Positions 1 through 8,764 of a stretch of DNA of 64,000 nucleotides are shown piece after piece. The stretch is from contig JAETRR010000015.1 of NCBI GenBank assembly GCA_021770065.1, positions 1 to 64,000 on the forward strand, given 5' to 3'. A model generated the notes under the pieces. The model had not been told where the DNA came from. It worked only from the letters and a program-made list of their open reading frames with translations, and did not search any database. Position numbers and translations under genes: made by a program. This DNA is from Lachnoclostridium sp. GTDB lineage: Bacteria; Bacillota; Clostridia; Lachnospirales; Lachnospiraceae. Numbering within the stretch: the stretch's first letter is position 1; each line of letters opens with the position of its first letter.

Positions 1-9
1 AACTGGAAT

Positions 10-122
10 CAGTAATATCCCTCTCAGTGCACAAATCAATTTACAGGCACAGTTTTTTGTGACTGGAAATTGATTTAGGTTAAGGTGTACTGGGAGGGAT
101 ATTACGGAACTGGAATAGGAGG
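10..122 (+). repeat. Palindromic repeat family A, copy 1, ending in an RBS
   Basis: A long imperfect hairpin. The left arm begins at 12 with GTAATATCCCTC and pairs with GAGGGATATTAC ending at 105. Inner arms AAATCAATTT (33-42) and AAATTGATTT (67-76) also pair. The right end continues without a gap into GGAACTGGAATAGGAGG (106-122), which is the ribosome binding site of the next gene. The string AACTGGAAT occurs on both sides (1-9 and 108-116), like a target-site duplication. A second copy lies at 38976-39088. No transposase is visible, so this would be a non-autonomous element or a structured leader. Confidence 0.75.
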
Positions 123-130
123 ACTTTACT

Positions 131-766
131 ATGACACCGAAAAAGCAATATTATGAAAATACTGCGAAAACCATCATCGCCAATCTGGAAAAGCGCCAGA
201 TGAAGGGCTGGTACTGCGAGGACAGTGCAGCTGCCGTGAAGAAGGTTCTGGAACTTATCCCCGCCGGCTCTTCCGTCACCTGGGGCGGCACCATGACCAT
301 GGAAGAATGCGGTCTGATGGATGCCCTGAAAAAGGGCTCCTACACGCTGATTGACCGCCTGGCCGCCAAGACGGCACAGGAAAAAAAGGAACTCTTTGCC
401 AAAGCAGTCTGTGCCGATTATTTCTTTATGAGCACCAATGCCATTACCCTGGACGGAGAACTTATCAATGTGGACGGAGCCGGTAACCGGGTTGCCTGCC
501 TCTCCTGCGGGCCGGACAATGTGATTGTGCTGGCCGGTATGAATAAGGTCGTAACTACTGTCCGGGAAGGCCATGAGCGGGTACGGAATACTGCTGCTCC
601 CATGAATGCCCTGCGTCTCAATAAAAAGACCCCCTGTGCCGTTACCGGAAAATGTGCAGGCTGCCAGTCCCCGGACTGCATCTGCAGCCAGATCGTTATT
701 ACGAGGAGATCCCATATTCCCGGCAGAATTCAGGTAGTCCTGATTGGAGAAGAACTTGGATACTAG
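131..766 (+). CDS. LUD-domain (LutC/YkgG-type) protein
   Basis: A 211-residue protein of the LUD family (formerly DUF162), whose members include LutC/YkgG of lactate utilisation. The N-terminal half has a helical segment followed by the family-typical VTWGGTMTMEECG around residues 49-61. The C-terminal half carries CLSCGPDNVIVLAGMNKVV and then a cysteine cluster, CAVTGKCAGC...DCIC, around residues 170-185, which could bind metal or an Fe-S cluster (inference). The ATG at 131 follows AGGAGG (117-122) at good spacing. No lutA or lutB lies next to it, so this is the stand-alone form common in clostridia, and its substrate cannot be told from sequence. Confidence 0.85.
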   Translation: MTPKKQYYENTAKTIIANLEKRQMKGWYCEDSAAAVKKVLELIPAGSSVTWGGTMTMEECGLMDALKKGSYTLIDRLAAKTAQEKKELFAKAVCADYFFMSTNAITLDGELINVDGAGNRVACLSCGPDNVIVLAGMNKVVTTVREGHERVRNTAAPMNALRLNKKTPCAVTGKCAGCQSPDCICSQIVITRRSHIPGRIQVVLIGEELGY

Positions 767-804
767 CACCGGATAATAACCGTCTGCATCTGTTTTACAT
801 AAAA

Positions 805-848
805 AATTGGCGCAAGAATGAAGTCTTACAGCTTCATCTGCGCCAATT
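805..848. terminator. Terminator hairpin between convergent genes
   Basis: AATTGGCGCA (805-814) pairs with TGCGCCAATT (839-848), and GAAG/CTTC sequences extend the stem inside. Read on the minus strand the stem is followed by a T-rich run, so it best serves the minus-strand surface-protein gene whose stop is at 854. It may also stop transcripts of the LUD gene. Confidence 0.7.
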
Positions 849-853
849 CTGCT

Positions 854-3800
854 TTACTCGTCTTCCTTGCCGCTCCATCTGCTTCTTACAAAAAAGGTGC
901 CTCCAATCACTCCCGCCGACAAGGCCATCCCAATCAGACACCAGATAACGGGTCCGGTGCCAAAGCCCCCTGTCCTTCCGCTCTTGGAGTTCTGTCTGTC
1001 TGTCGATGTCACACTGGCGCTGCCGGGTATTCCCTCATTTCCTTCTATTTCCGCCAAAGAGGATGACCCTTTCTGCACACTTGATGCGGACTGAGGCGGC
1101 GTAACGGGTCCGGAACCGGATCCCTGTGTATTTGTTGTGGATACAGACGTCTGCTGATTGTTTGTACCCGAAGATTGTGCCGCCATTTTTACCGTAAAAA
1201 CTAATTCATAAGCATAGTAGTTTGTCGTCTCTGTCACAGGCACGGTAATCTCTGCCGTTTTTCCCTCTTTGCTCTTATCATCTGCCAGCTTACAGGTCAA
1301 AACCGTACCGGAAACAGCTGGTTTCTCTGCAATTATCTTATCCGGATCCGACACGCGGATTTCTCCCAGTTTATAGCCCTCCGGAAGCATAGAGAACATA
1401 CTGAATACAGCAGATCCTCCATATTCCATAGAGCTTGTTCCGGTCTTTGTTCCCTTATATTCTGTCTTATCAATGGTAAAAGCAGCCTCCACATACGGGC
1501 TCCAGGTATAATTGCTGCCGCTCTTGGGCCGGACCGTTACCTTTGCAGTACCGGCATTCCGGTTATTCGTAAGCGCCAGTTCATAGTCAGATGCGGCTAC
1601 CACCTCAGATCCGTTTGCTACCGTAACTGTCGGCACTACGGCGCGGCCGGTATAACTGTAAGTCCCTGACACCTTTACGGACGGGGTAATGGTTTTCGGC
1701 GTAATCTCACAGGGAACCTCCACCGTATTGGCGGCCAGCTCATAATTGCCGGCTCCGGCTCCACTCAGGGAGAGCTTTACAGTCATAGTATCCTGTCCGT
1801 TCACATTGGGATCGGAATAGCCCTCCGGAACTGCCGTAACATTCACTCTGTCCGCATCCGCTGACGGAAGATTCTCCAGCGTCAGTTCTCCTGTAACATT
1901 CCCCCCCGTTCGTGTCTGATCGTAAGTCTTACTCACCTTATAGCTTCCCCTGGATACCGTGAGAACCCGTTTCTTTACATCCACCGTACCCGTGCAGACA
2001 ACCTGATTGGTAAAGGTCATGCCGCCAATGGTGCCATTATACAATACCTGGAAACCCTGACCGCTGCCCACCTCCGGCGCTCCGCTCTGATTCAAAGTGA
2101 AATGCTGTGGATTGCTGTCACTTCCTGCATCTGATTTTGCCGTAATGGATCCAATCCTCACAATATCCGCCCAGGTGTCCCCATAGGCCGCATCGCTCTT
2201 AATGGTTACTGCATTGGATACTGCGGCCGGCTGGCTGCCCACCACAAATTCAAGGCCCTTTACGGTAAAGTCAATCCGTCCGCTCTTCTCCGTATAATTG
2301 CGCCCGGGAGCAAACGTATAGGTTATCGTTCCCCTGGAATCTGCCGGCAGCTTCGCAAGCTCTGCCTTCAGATTTCCGTAAGTCCAGTCTGACCGGCCAT
2401 TGTAAGAATAGGTAAGAGTCCCGTTTACTCTGCTTCCGCTTCCATCCGTAAATACAGGCTCGGCAAAATCACCGTTTCCGGGCCATATACTCTGGCTCCG
2501 GTTCACCTGCTCCGTATAGTCCGCCGCCTGAATCTCCAGACTGCCCTCCGTGAAGGAAATGGCATAATTGGGGTTATTCTCGTCCGTCAGGCTTCCCTGA
2601 AGAATGGCATAGGTTCCCGCGTTCTCTCCCTGGGCGCGTGCAAGATCTCCTGTCAAAGGATATCCCTGCATCACGTTTGCGTAAGTATAGGTCCATACCG
2701 GATCCGGCTGGCCGAAAACCTTGGTTTTTGCCTCTGCCTCAACAGTAACAGGCCTCCGGTTAATCTTAATACTGACTGCAATATCCTCCACCGGGCGATA
2801 CTGGGAATTGTCCGGCGTAAAGACCGCCTTCAAGGTGTTTGTTCCTGCACTCCCATAGAAAACCACATCATCCGCCCAGGTAAAGACGCCGTCAACCGGC
2901 TCACCTCTCTGATTTACCGCAGAGCCGCCGGTAAGTACCCGGTCGTCCACCGGATCTCCAAAGGTTACCTCCTCTGCTGCGGGCGCAGTGATGCTCAGCT
3001 TTATCTCTTCCGGATTCAGATATGAATATGGCGACAGACTCAGAACACTGCCAAGCGTCTCGGACAGATATGTATAATAATCATACGTAATGCTGTCTCT
3101 GCCCTTATTTAAAGAAAAAGTATATCCGTCCCGCACAGAGCCTTCCGTTCCTGCCAGAAAAAGCTGATCCGGCGCTCCGGGCGCCCCTGTATCGCAGTTC
3201 ATCACGTCCACCAGATAAGAACTTCCGTCCAGAGAAACGATGTTCCAGTAATGGCCCTTTTCTTCTGCAGCACCCGACACTTCCCCGTCCACCGTATAGC
3301 AGGCCGCGTTCTCAAAGTCAGAGGCATCACACAGATACTGAAACGCCGACGCATATCCCCCGCTTCCCGTCGTTGTACTGCTATCGCCGTCAAACACATA
3401 GATAAAAGGCCATGGAGCTTCATCCGGAGCCAGGCGGCTCTTTGATATGTCTCCTTCAACAGAAGCCAGCGCACAGATCTCCGTAAGATACGCCTTCAGT
3501 TTCTGATAATCCGGCCTGTCTTCATACTTTGCCACAATGGCCAGGGCCTTATCCACCGCCGGTTTTGCCGCTTTCGTCTTGACGGTATCTGCCGCATACA
3601 GTTTGTCTGAGGACTGATATTCCGGGACTACTGCAAGGGAAATGGTCACGGATTGTACCGGATTCTCATTTGAAACCCACTCTCCCACGTACCCTTCCCC
3701 GTCTTTGTCATACCAGTATAAATCGCCGGGCATATCCTCCAGAAGGCTGGATAAAGCCCGATCCAGCATTTCCGTGATATTCTCCCGGGAATTAGCCAGA

Positions 3801-4069
3801 GAGTTAAATCCGCTCACTGTGATTACCGTAGAAGCGCGCTGCCCCAGGGCAATCTGTTTTGCAGCAGACTTTACCGCGTCATAAACCCGTTTTTCATTGG
3901 CTGTCAGCCTTTCTCTGGCCGGTGCTTCATTACCGGAACCGGCTCTCTCTGTCCCCGCGGTTCCCGCGGCCAGCACAGGAAGCGTCAGCCCTTCTGTACT
4001 TCCGCCAATCCATGCTGCTGTCAGCCCCAGCAAAAATATTCTCTTAAAGGTGTGCTTCCATCTGTTCAT
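854..4069 (-). CDS. Surface protein with inactive transglutaminase-like domain and MBG/YDG repeats
   Basis: A 1071-residue exported, membrane-anchored protein. Residues 1-35 form a signal peptide ending LPVLAAG. Around 220-295 lies a transglutaminase-like fold: GHYWNIV gives His273 and YLVDVMN gives Asp288, but the position of the usual catalytic Cys in GxCxGYA reads TTGSGGYA, that is Ser236. Roughly 350-930 is a series of Ig-like MBG/YDG-type modules (for example MQGYPLTGDLARAQGENAG, SKTYDQTRTGG). A Ser/Thr/Gln-rich stretch and a C-terminal transmembrane helix (VIWCLIGMALSAGVIGGTFF) with positive residues follow. It lies downstream of the ABC/amidase genes but has its own promoter at 4117-4145. 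The likely role is cell-wall-associated binding or structure; the ligand is unknown. Confidence 0.75.
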   Translation of the reverse strand: MNRWKHTFKRIFLLGLTAAWIGGSTEGLTLPVLAAGTAGTERAGSGNEAPARERLTANEKRVYDAVKSAAKQIALGQRASTVITVSGFNSLANSRENITEMLDRALSSLLEDMPGDLYWYDKDGEGYVGEWVSNENPVQSVTISLAVVPEYQSSDKLYAADTVKTKAAKPAVDKALAIVAKYEDRPDYQKLKAYLTEICALASVEGDISKSRLAPDEAPWPFIYVFDGDSSTTTGSGGYASAFQYLCDASDFENAACYTVDGEVSGAAEEKGHYWNIVSLDGSSYLVDVMNCDTGAPGAPDQLFLAGTEGSVRDGYTFSLNKGRDSITYDYYTYLSETLGSVLSLSPYSYLNPEEIKLSITAPAAEEVTFGDPVDDRVLTGGSAVNQRGEPVDGVFTWADDVVFYGSAGTNTLKAVFTPDNSQYRPVEDIAVSIKINRRPVTVEAEAKTKVFGQPDPVWTYTYANVMQGYPLTGDLARAQGENAGTYAILQGSLTDENNPNYAISFTEGSLEIQAADYTEQVNRSQSIWPGNGDFAEPVFTDGSGSRVNGTLTYSYNGRSDWTYGNLKAELAKLPADSRGTITYTFAPGRNYTEKSGRIDFTVKGLEFVVGSQPAAVSNAVTIKSDAAYGDTWADIVRIGSITAKSDAGSDSNPQHFTLNQSGAPEVGSGQGFQVLYNGTIGGMTFTNQVVCTGTVDVKKRVLTVSRGSYKVSKTYDQTRTGGNVTGELTLENLPSADADRVNVTAVPEGYSDPNVNGQDTMTVKLSLSGAGAGNYELAANTVEVPCEITPKTITPSVKVSGTYSYTGRAVVPTVTVANGSEVVAASDYELALTNNRNAGTAKVTVRPKSGSNYTWSPYVEAAFTIDKTEYKGTKTGTSSMEYGGSAVFSMFSMLPEGYKLGEIRVSDPDKIIAEKPAVSGTVLTCKLADDKSKEGKTAEITVPVTETTNYYAYELVFTVKMAAQSSGTNNQQTSVSTTNTQGSGSGPVTPPQSASSVQKGSSSLAEIEGNEGIPGSASVTSTDRQNSKSGRTGGFGTGPVIWCLIGMALSAGVIGGTFFVRSRWSGKEDE

Positions 4070-4116
4070 CGTTTTATCCCCATTAAGTCATACAGGTTTA
4101 TCTATCTGTTAATTAC

Positions 4117-4145
4117 AGTATAACAATCTTATCTGAATCGCACAA
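4117..4145 (-). promoter_or_regulatory. Sigma-A-type promoter for the surface-protein gene
   Basis: On the minus strand TTGTGC (-35, at 4140-4145) is separated by exactly 17 nt from TATACT (-10, at 4117-4122), about 45 nt upstream of the ATG at 4069. A GGGGAT ribosome binding site precedes that ATG. The gene can therefore be expressed apart from the upstream amidase. Confidence 0.6.
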
Positions 4146-4192
4146 GCGAATTATCCGAAAACCCGGCAGGCTTTTTTGTACTGCGCCTCAGG

Positions 4193-5488
4193 TTATCCGT
4201 CTGTTCCGGTTCTTAACTCATAGTTATTGTATACACGGAAGACAAGCTGTTCCTCTCCTGTAAGCGCCATATAAAACTGTATGCTTTCCCCTGTTCCCCA
4301 CAGATTTAAGCTGCTGTAGGTCACACCGCCGTCCAGGCTGTAATCATAATACATAACCCGGCTCTCCCTCTCCACGCCATGAAGGGTGATCAGCTGCCGC
4401 CCGTCTTTCCCGGATTCTTTTCTGTACCATACCTCTTCGGGCGGCGTTATATCCGGACGGACCGGATAATCAGGGATAGTTTCTTCGGGTTTCGGAAGAT
4501 TTGAAAGAGCTTTTCCTTTTTCCAGCCCGAAATACGCGGCCAGACCGGCCGCATCTCTCTGTCCCAGAGTCTCTAAAGCTTCTGTGGTACACATCAGCGA
4601 CCAGTCGCTGTCCTCATCCATATAACCATGCTCCACGATCAGCGCCGGAATCCCCAGATTTTTGCACTCCCGGATAATTCCGTAGTAATCTGCTCCCTTG
4701 CTTCCCAGTCTGGTTTTTACTCCCTTGGATACAAAGCCGTAGTCCGTAAGCTGGCTCAAAATGCTCTGTCCCACGCCTGCCCCTCTGGCATAAAACCAGT
4801 CAAAAGCCGAGACGAAAACCTCCGAGCCGTAAAAATTGTGCTCAAGGGAGGCATTTAAATGAAGGCTTACTAAAAGATCTGCGCCTACAGATTCCGCATA
4901 GGCTGCCCGCTCCTTCAAAGTCAGAGCCCGATCCGTATCTCTGGTAAGAAATACCTCCACATTTCCATATTGGGAAAGCTCTTCCTCCATGGCAAGGGCA
5001 ATCTCCAGGGTCAGATATTTTTCATAGGTATCCCGGTAAATGGCTCCAAGCTCCTGTTCATCGTTTATTCCCGGTCCTCCGTGGCCCGGATCCAGAACAA
5101 TCCGGAGTACGGGCGCCGCCTTTTCATCCGCTTCCTCAGCTGCGCCTGTATCTGTTTCCAGGGGTGTTTCCTGCTGCACTGCTTCTTCCTTCGGCGTTTC
5201 CCGCCTATGTGATTCTCCGGCCTCCTGTGTCCCTTCCATTTTGCCGTCCCCCGCTTTCTCTTCCTCTGCCGCTTCAGACAGAGAAGCTTCCTTTATTTTT
5301 ATGAATTCCTCCGATTTTATTTCCGTCTGCGCCAAAATGACAGGCCCGGTAAGCTTACCAGACCTGTCTTTCGCTTGCATCCTTATCCATCCTGTGCTTA
5401 TCACCCCGGCTCCTGTACAAAGAACCAGGAATAACAGAATTACCGGCAGGATTCTTCCCGCCCTTCTCCGCCTTCTTCTTTTTCTCAT
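4193..5488 (-). CDS. N-acetylmuramoyl-L-alanine amidase (Amidase_3), membrane-anchored
   Basis: A 431-residue cell-wall hydrolase. A basic N-terminus (RKRRRRRR) and one transmembrane helix (about residues 14-34) anchor it. A Glu/Ala/Thr-rich linker to about residue 125 follows, then an Amidase_3 zinc domain at about 128-320. Its motifs are LDPGHGG (first His), the glutamate in YLTLEIALAMEEEL, SLHLNAS (second zinc His) and IVEHGYM (catalytic Glu). This family cuts the amide bond between MurNAc and L-alanine. The C-terminal 110 residues are beta-rich, possibly a binding domain. It starts 4 nt after the permease stop, so it belongs to the ABC operon, like amidases governed by FtsX/MacB-type transporters (inference). 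Confidence 0.85.
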   Translation of the reverse strand: MRKRRRRRRAGRILPVILLFLVLCTGAGVISTGWIRMQAKDRSGKLTGPVILAQTEIKSEEFIKIKEASLSEAAEEEKAGDGKMEGTQEAGESHRRETPKEEAVQQETPLETDTGAAEEADEKAAPVLRIVLDPGHGGPGINDEQELGAIYRDTYEKYLTLEIALAMEEELSQYGNVEVFLTRDTDRALTLKERAAYAESVGADLLVSLHLNASLEHNFYGSEVFVSAFDWFYARGAGVGQSILSQLTDYGFVSKGVKTRLGSKGADYYGIIRECKNLGIPALIVEHGYMDEDSDWSLMCTTEALETLGQRDAAGLAAYFGLEKGKALSNLPKPEETIPDYPVRPDITPPEEVWYRKESGKDGRQLITLHGVERESRVMYYDYSLDGGVTYSSLNLWGTGESIQFYMALTGEEQLVFRVYNNYELRTGTDG

Positions 5489-5492
5489 ACAA

Positions 5493-6908
5493 TTACTCGT
5501 TTCTTATGGCTGCCAGGGCGCTCAGCCGCATAGCTCTGAGTGCCGGGAACAGTCCTGCAAGCATGCCCATAAATACGGCAAATATCATGGCCAGCAGCAC
5601 CAGCACGACCGGAATATAAGAAATTCCCGAAGCATAGGTGGCCTTTGTGACAAAATTGATTATGGCCGATATCCCATAGCTGAGCATCAGTCCCACGGTA
5701 CCGCCGATCAGTCCGATAAAGCCCGCCTCTGCAAGAAACATATTCCGGATAGCCCTCATATCACAGCCCAGCACCTTCATAATACCGATTTCCTTAGTCC
5801 GCTCATAAATAGACATCATCATGGTATTGGCAATACCGATAGCCGCAACGAACAGGGATACGGCGCCGATTCCGCCCAGGGCCATCTGAATGGAACGTGA
5901 CTGCTCCTGTACCTGGTTCATCCATTCTACATTGCTCTCCGCCTGGAAACCGAGCGCCCGGATCTGATCCTGTACCTCTGTTACATAATTCATATCATCC
6001 ACACGGATATATGCCTGGTTATAATAAATCTCCTTATAGGGCTTGCCCGATTTGCTGGTGGGCTGGCCCGGGATGGCTTTTCCCTTAAACACCTTCTTAA
6101 GCTGTGCCTTTAACGCCTCCACATCACAGAGAATGCTGTTTGCATTTTCTCCCCACTCCGTGGGCTTTCCGGCCATAAGTCCGCAGGCCGGAACCATATA
6201 TTTCTTAGGCGCCGGTATGGGCGCGCCGTTCTCGTCCGTACCTCCATACTGGGAATTGTAGTAGGCATCCGTGTCAAAAATCACGAACATGGGGCTGTTC
6301 ATCAGATCCACATCTGCCAGCGTATAATTGTCCTGATTTTCATAATCGTAATTTTCATAGAAGGGATTCTGGCCTGTTTTCGAATTATAAAAATCCGTAA
6401 TTACCGTATTTCCGTAGAAGAACTGCAGTTCCCCTCCTTCCTCCGGCAGGCTCCCCTCGGCAATATCCAGATCCATCTTCTCAAGCGCCTCCCGGCTCAT
6501 CCCCCGGATAGATGCACTGTTCTCCCACACACCCTGGCGCAGAAGCACCCAGGTGCTCAGAACGGGAGAAGCGACTTCTACATGCTCCATATGCTTAAAC
6601 TGCTCTATAGCCGCATCGTCAATCCGTACCGGCTCCTGACTTTCGCTGTCACTGCTGCCGTCCACGGAAACCGCCATACCTCCTCCGTAATAGCCGTAAC
6701 CGCCCTCATTGGAATAAACCGTGATGGTGGTAAGGCCCCCGTACTGCTCTATCTGCTCCATACTGGCTTTGTTAAGGCCGAGACCGAGAGAAATCATAAC
6801 CACAATAGAGGCCGTTCCGATGACAACTCCCAGAACAGTCAGGATAGTCCTGAGTTTCCGGCGCCATAAGCTGCTTAAGCTCATTTTAAGCAAATCCTTT
6901 ACACTCAT
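5493..6908 (-). CDS. MacB/FtsX-type ABC transporter permease
   Basis: A 471-residue permease. A transmembrane helix at about 18-42 (LRTILTVLGVVIGTASIVVMISLG) is followed by a large extracytoplasmic MacB_PCD-type domain (about 45-340). Three C-terminal helices carry the FtsX signature (SIYERTKEIGIMKVLGCDMRAI...EAGFIGLIGGTVG). The ATG at 6908 is chosen because it overlaps the CARDB gene stop in an ATGA arrangement and follows AGAGGAA; an upstream in-frame ATG at 6953 lacks support. With the ATPase it would form a mechanotransmission or export complex, possibly controlling the amidase encoded next. Confidence 0.85.
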   Translation of the reverse strand: MSVKDLLKMSLSSLWRRKLRTILTVLGVVIGTASIVVMISLGLGLNKASMEQIEQYGGLTTITVYSNEGGYGYYGGGMAVSVDGSSDSESQEPVRIDDAAIEQFKHMEHVEVASPVLSTWVLLRQGVWENSASIRGMSREALEKMDLDIAEGSLPEEGGELQFFYGNTVITDFYNSKTGQNPFYENYDYENQDNYTLADVDLMNSPMFVIFDTDAYYNSQYGGTDENGAPIPAPKKYMVPACGLMAGKPTEWGENANSILCDVEALKAQLKKVFKGKAIPGQPTSKSGKPYKEIYYNQAYIRVDDMNYVTEVQDQIRALGFQAESNVEWMNQVQEQSRSIQMALGGIGAVSLFVAAIGIANTMMMSIYERTKEIGIMKVLGCDMRAIRNMFLAEAGFIGLIGGTVGLMLSYGISAIINFVTKATYASGISYIPVVLVLLAMIFAVFMGMLAGLFPALRAMRLSALAAIRNE

Positions 6909-8764
6909 AGACCGTTCCTCTTCTCCGCCCTGCGCTTCTTCCATTTCTTCCATGGACTTAATTTCTCTGTCTCGGTCCCGTCATCATCGTCGGACAAATC
7001 ATCCGTATCATCATCGCTTATATCGTCCAGATCTTCCTCCAGCTCCAGGAGCTCCCGGGCTTTTTTCTTCTTCTTTCTGCGGATTACCACAAATACGATA
7101 ATGCCGACAGCGATCAGAACCACAGGAACAATCACCATCCAGATTTTAAAACCGCCCTGCTGATCCACCATGTCTTCGCCGTACATACCGTCCATTTCCA
7201 TATCATCCGGGAAATACATCTCATTGACGAACAGAGTCATTTCTTTTTCTATGGTAGTGGCTTCTCCCGCCTCATCCTCAAAGGTAATCTGTATTTTTAC
7301 AATACCGTCGTCCATGGTAGCCGCAGCACCCGACAGATACGCATCCACATTGGCGGTTGCTCCCGGGTCTATGTTGCCCAGGTATGTATCGCCTCCTGTG
7401 ACAGAGTCGGATATGAATTTTACGCTTGTATTGTAGAGCTTTGTCTTCCCGATATTGTATACGCTGAACATGACGTTGGCTTCATTGCCCACATCAATGG
7501 AATCGGGCATAACCTCAATGCTGCTGATGTCTACACGGGCCTCCTGGCGAACCGGTATAGAGACGCTGGCCGTATTCTCATAGGCATGGACGCTCTCGTC
7601 CTCATAGTTCATCTTCACATTGACGACATAGGGCTTCTGGGCCAGATCGGAACGGGCCTCCATCTCCATGGAAATGTCCTTTGTAGCCCCCGCGGCTATG
7701 CGGTCCACGAAGATAGTGCTGGATCCGGCTGTGGGCAGGAATGCCGCCGCCACATAGGTCGTGTCGGTACTCTCGCTTGCTGCCTGGATGTCGAAAAGCA
7801 TATTCTGGACTGCCGTTGACCTGGAAGTGTTCTGCATATGCAGTGTCAGCGTAAATGTCTCGCCCGCACGCACCTCTTCCGGATCGGTTGTAAACCCGGT
7901 AACGATTACCCGGGGAGTAGAGGCTGTTCCGTCCGCGGACGTGCCTGTAGTTCCCTTTACTTTTACATAAGTGGTCAGGTTCACAGTCGTCAGGGTGTGG
8001 TCTTCGTTCTCAAAAGTCACGTCAAAGACTACGGGGCGGTAACCGCCCGGAGCGTCTTTTCTGGTTCTCAAAATCCAGGTCAGTTCTCTTCTGCGCTCCA
8101 TATCGTCGCCGCCGTCGTCTGTGCCCGGAAGCATGTCTATCGTCTGGGTATAGTTGGAGGTTTCAATCTCAAAGGGCCATTTGGAGGCATCGTCACTGAT
8201 CTGAGGGGTTACTACGATGTTGTCCACATGGGTGCGGCCCATATTGACTATGGGAAGCACTACGCTTACCTGGCTTCCGCCGTTGGCTGTCGGAGTAACC
8301 CAGTCGCCGCCTACCATAATGTTATTATTTGTGGTTTCGGGTTCAGGCTCGGGTTCTGGGGTAGGTTCCGGTTCAGGATCTTCGATTGTAAGTTGTTCAA
8401 ACTTTGCCGAAGCATCCGATACAATTCCATCTATGATAGTTTTTGAATTAATTGTGTCATCGTTAATCAAAGCAATTGCATCATTTTTTGCCGCTTCTGC
8501 TTCATCCTTTTTTCCTACTGCCTCAATCTGCTTTTGCTTTGTAAGGTAATGCTGATTAACCAATGAAACCGCATTACTTTTATATGTAGCATCTGCCGTA
8601 TCATCCGGAGTAAGAACCGGCCTTCCTGCTCCTGCTCCCCCCGGAAGGCCTGCACTGCCTGCCTTTGCATTAATCGGCTTCCAAAGCGTCCCTGCTGCCG
8701 GTATCATCAGCATGCCGCACAGCGCAAGCGCCAGTCCTCTTTTAATCAGTCCCATTCTTCTCAT
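6905..8764 (-). CDS. Secreted, membrane-anchored CARDB-like adhesion/adaptor protein
   Basis: A 619-residue protein with a signal peptide (residues 1-35). A Pro-Glu repeat (around 130-145) leads into three or four Ig-like CARDB/NEW3-type beta modules (about 150-520, for example VTGFTTDPEEVRAGETFTLT). A single C-terminal transmembrane helix (VIVPVVLIAVGIIVFVVI) is followed by a basic patch and a strongly acidic cytoplasmic tail (EEDLDDISDDDTDD). Its start overlaps the ATPase stop by 4 nt and its stop overlaps the permease start by 4 nt, so the three are translationally coupled. I infer a periplasmic-like adaptor or accessory subunit of the ABC complex. The acidic tail could touch the ATPase or the division machinery, but nothing in the sequence proves it. 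Confidence 0.75.
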   Translation of the reverse strand: MRRMGLIKRGLALALCGMLMIPAAGTLWKPINAKAGSAGLPGGAGAGRPVLTPDDTADATYKSNAVSLVNQHYLTKQKQIEAVGKKDEAEAAKNDAIALINDDTINSKTIIDGIVSDASAKFEQLTIEDPEPEPTPEPEPEPETTNNNIMVGGDWVTPTANGGSQVSVVLPIVNMGRTHVDNIVVTPQISDDASKWPFEIETSNYTQTIDMLPGTDDGGDDMERRRELTWILRTRKDAPGGYRPVVFDVTFENEDHTLTTVNLTTYVKVKGTTGTSADGTASTPRVIVTGFTTDPEEVRAGETFTLTLHMQNTSRSTAVQNMLFDIQAASESTDTTYVAAAFLPTAGSSTIFVDRIAAGATKDISMEMEARSDLAQKPYVVNVKMNYEDESVHAYENTASVSIPVRQEARVDISSIEVMPDSIDVGNEANVMFSVYNIGKTKLYNTSVKFISDSVTGGDTYLGNIDPGATANVDAYLSGAAATMDDGIVKIQITFEDEAGEATTIEKEMTLFVNEMYFPDDMEMDGMYGEDMVDQQGGFKIWMVIVPVVLIAVGIIVFVVIRRKKKKKARELLELEEDLDDISDDDTDDLSDDDDGTETEKLSPWKKWKKRRAEKRNGL

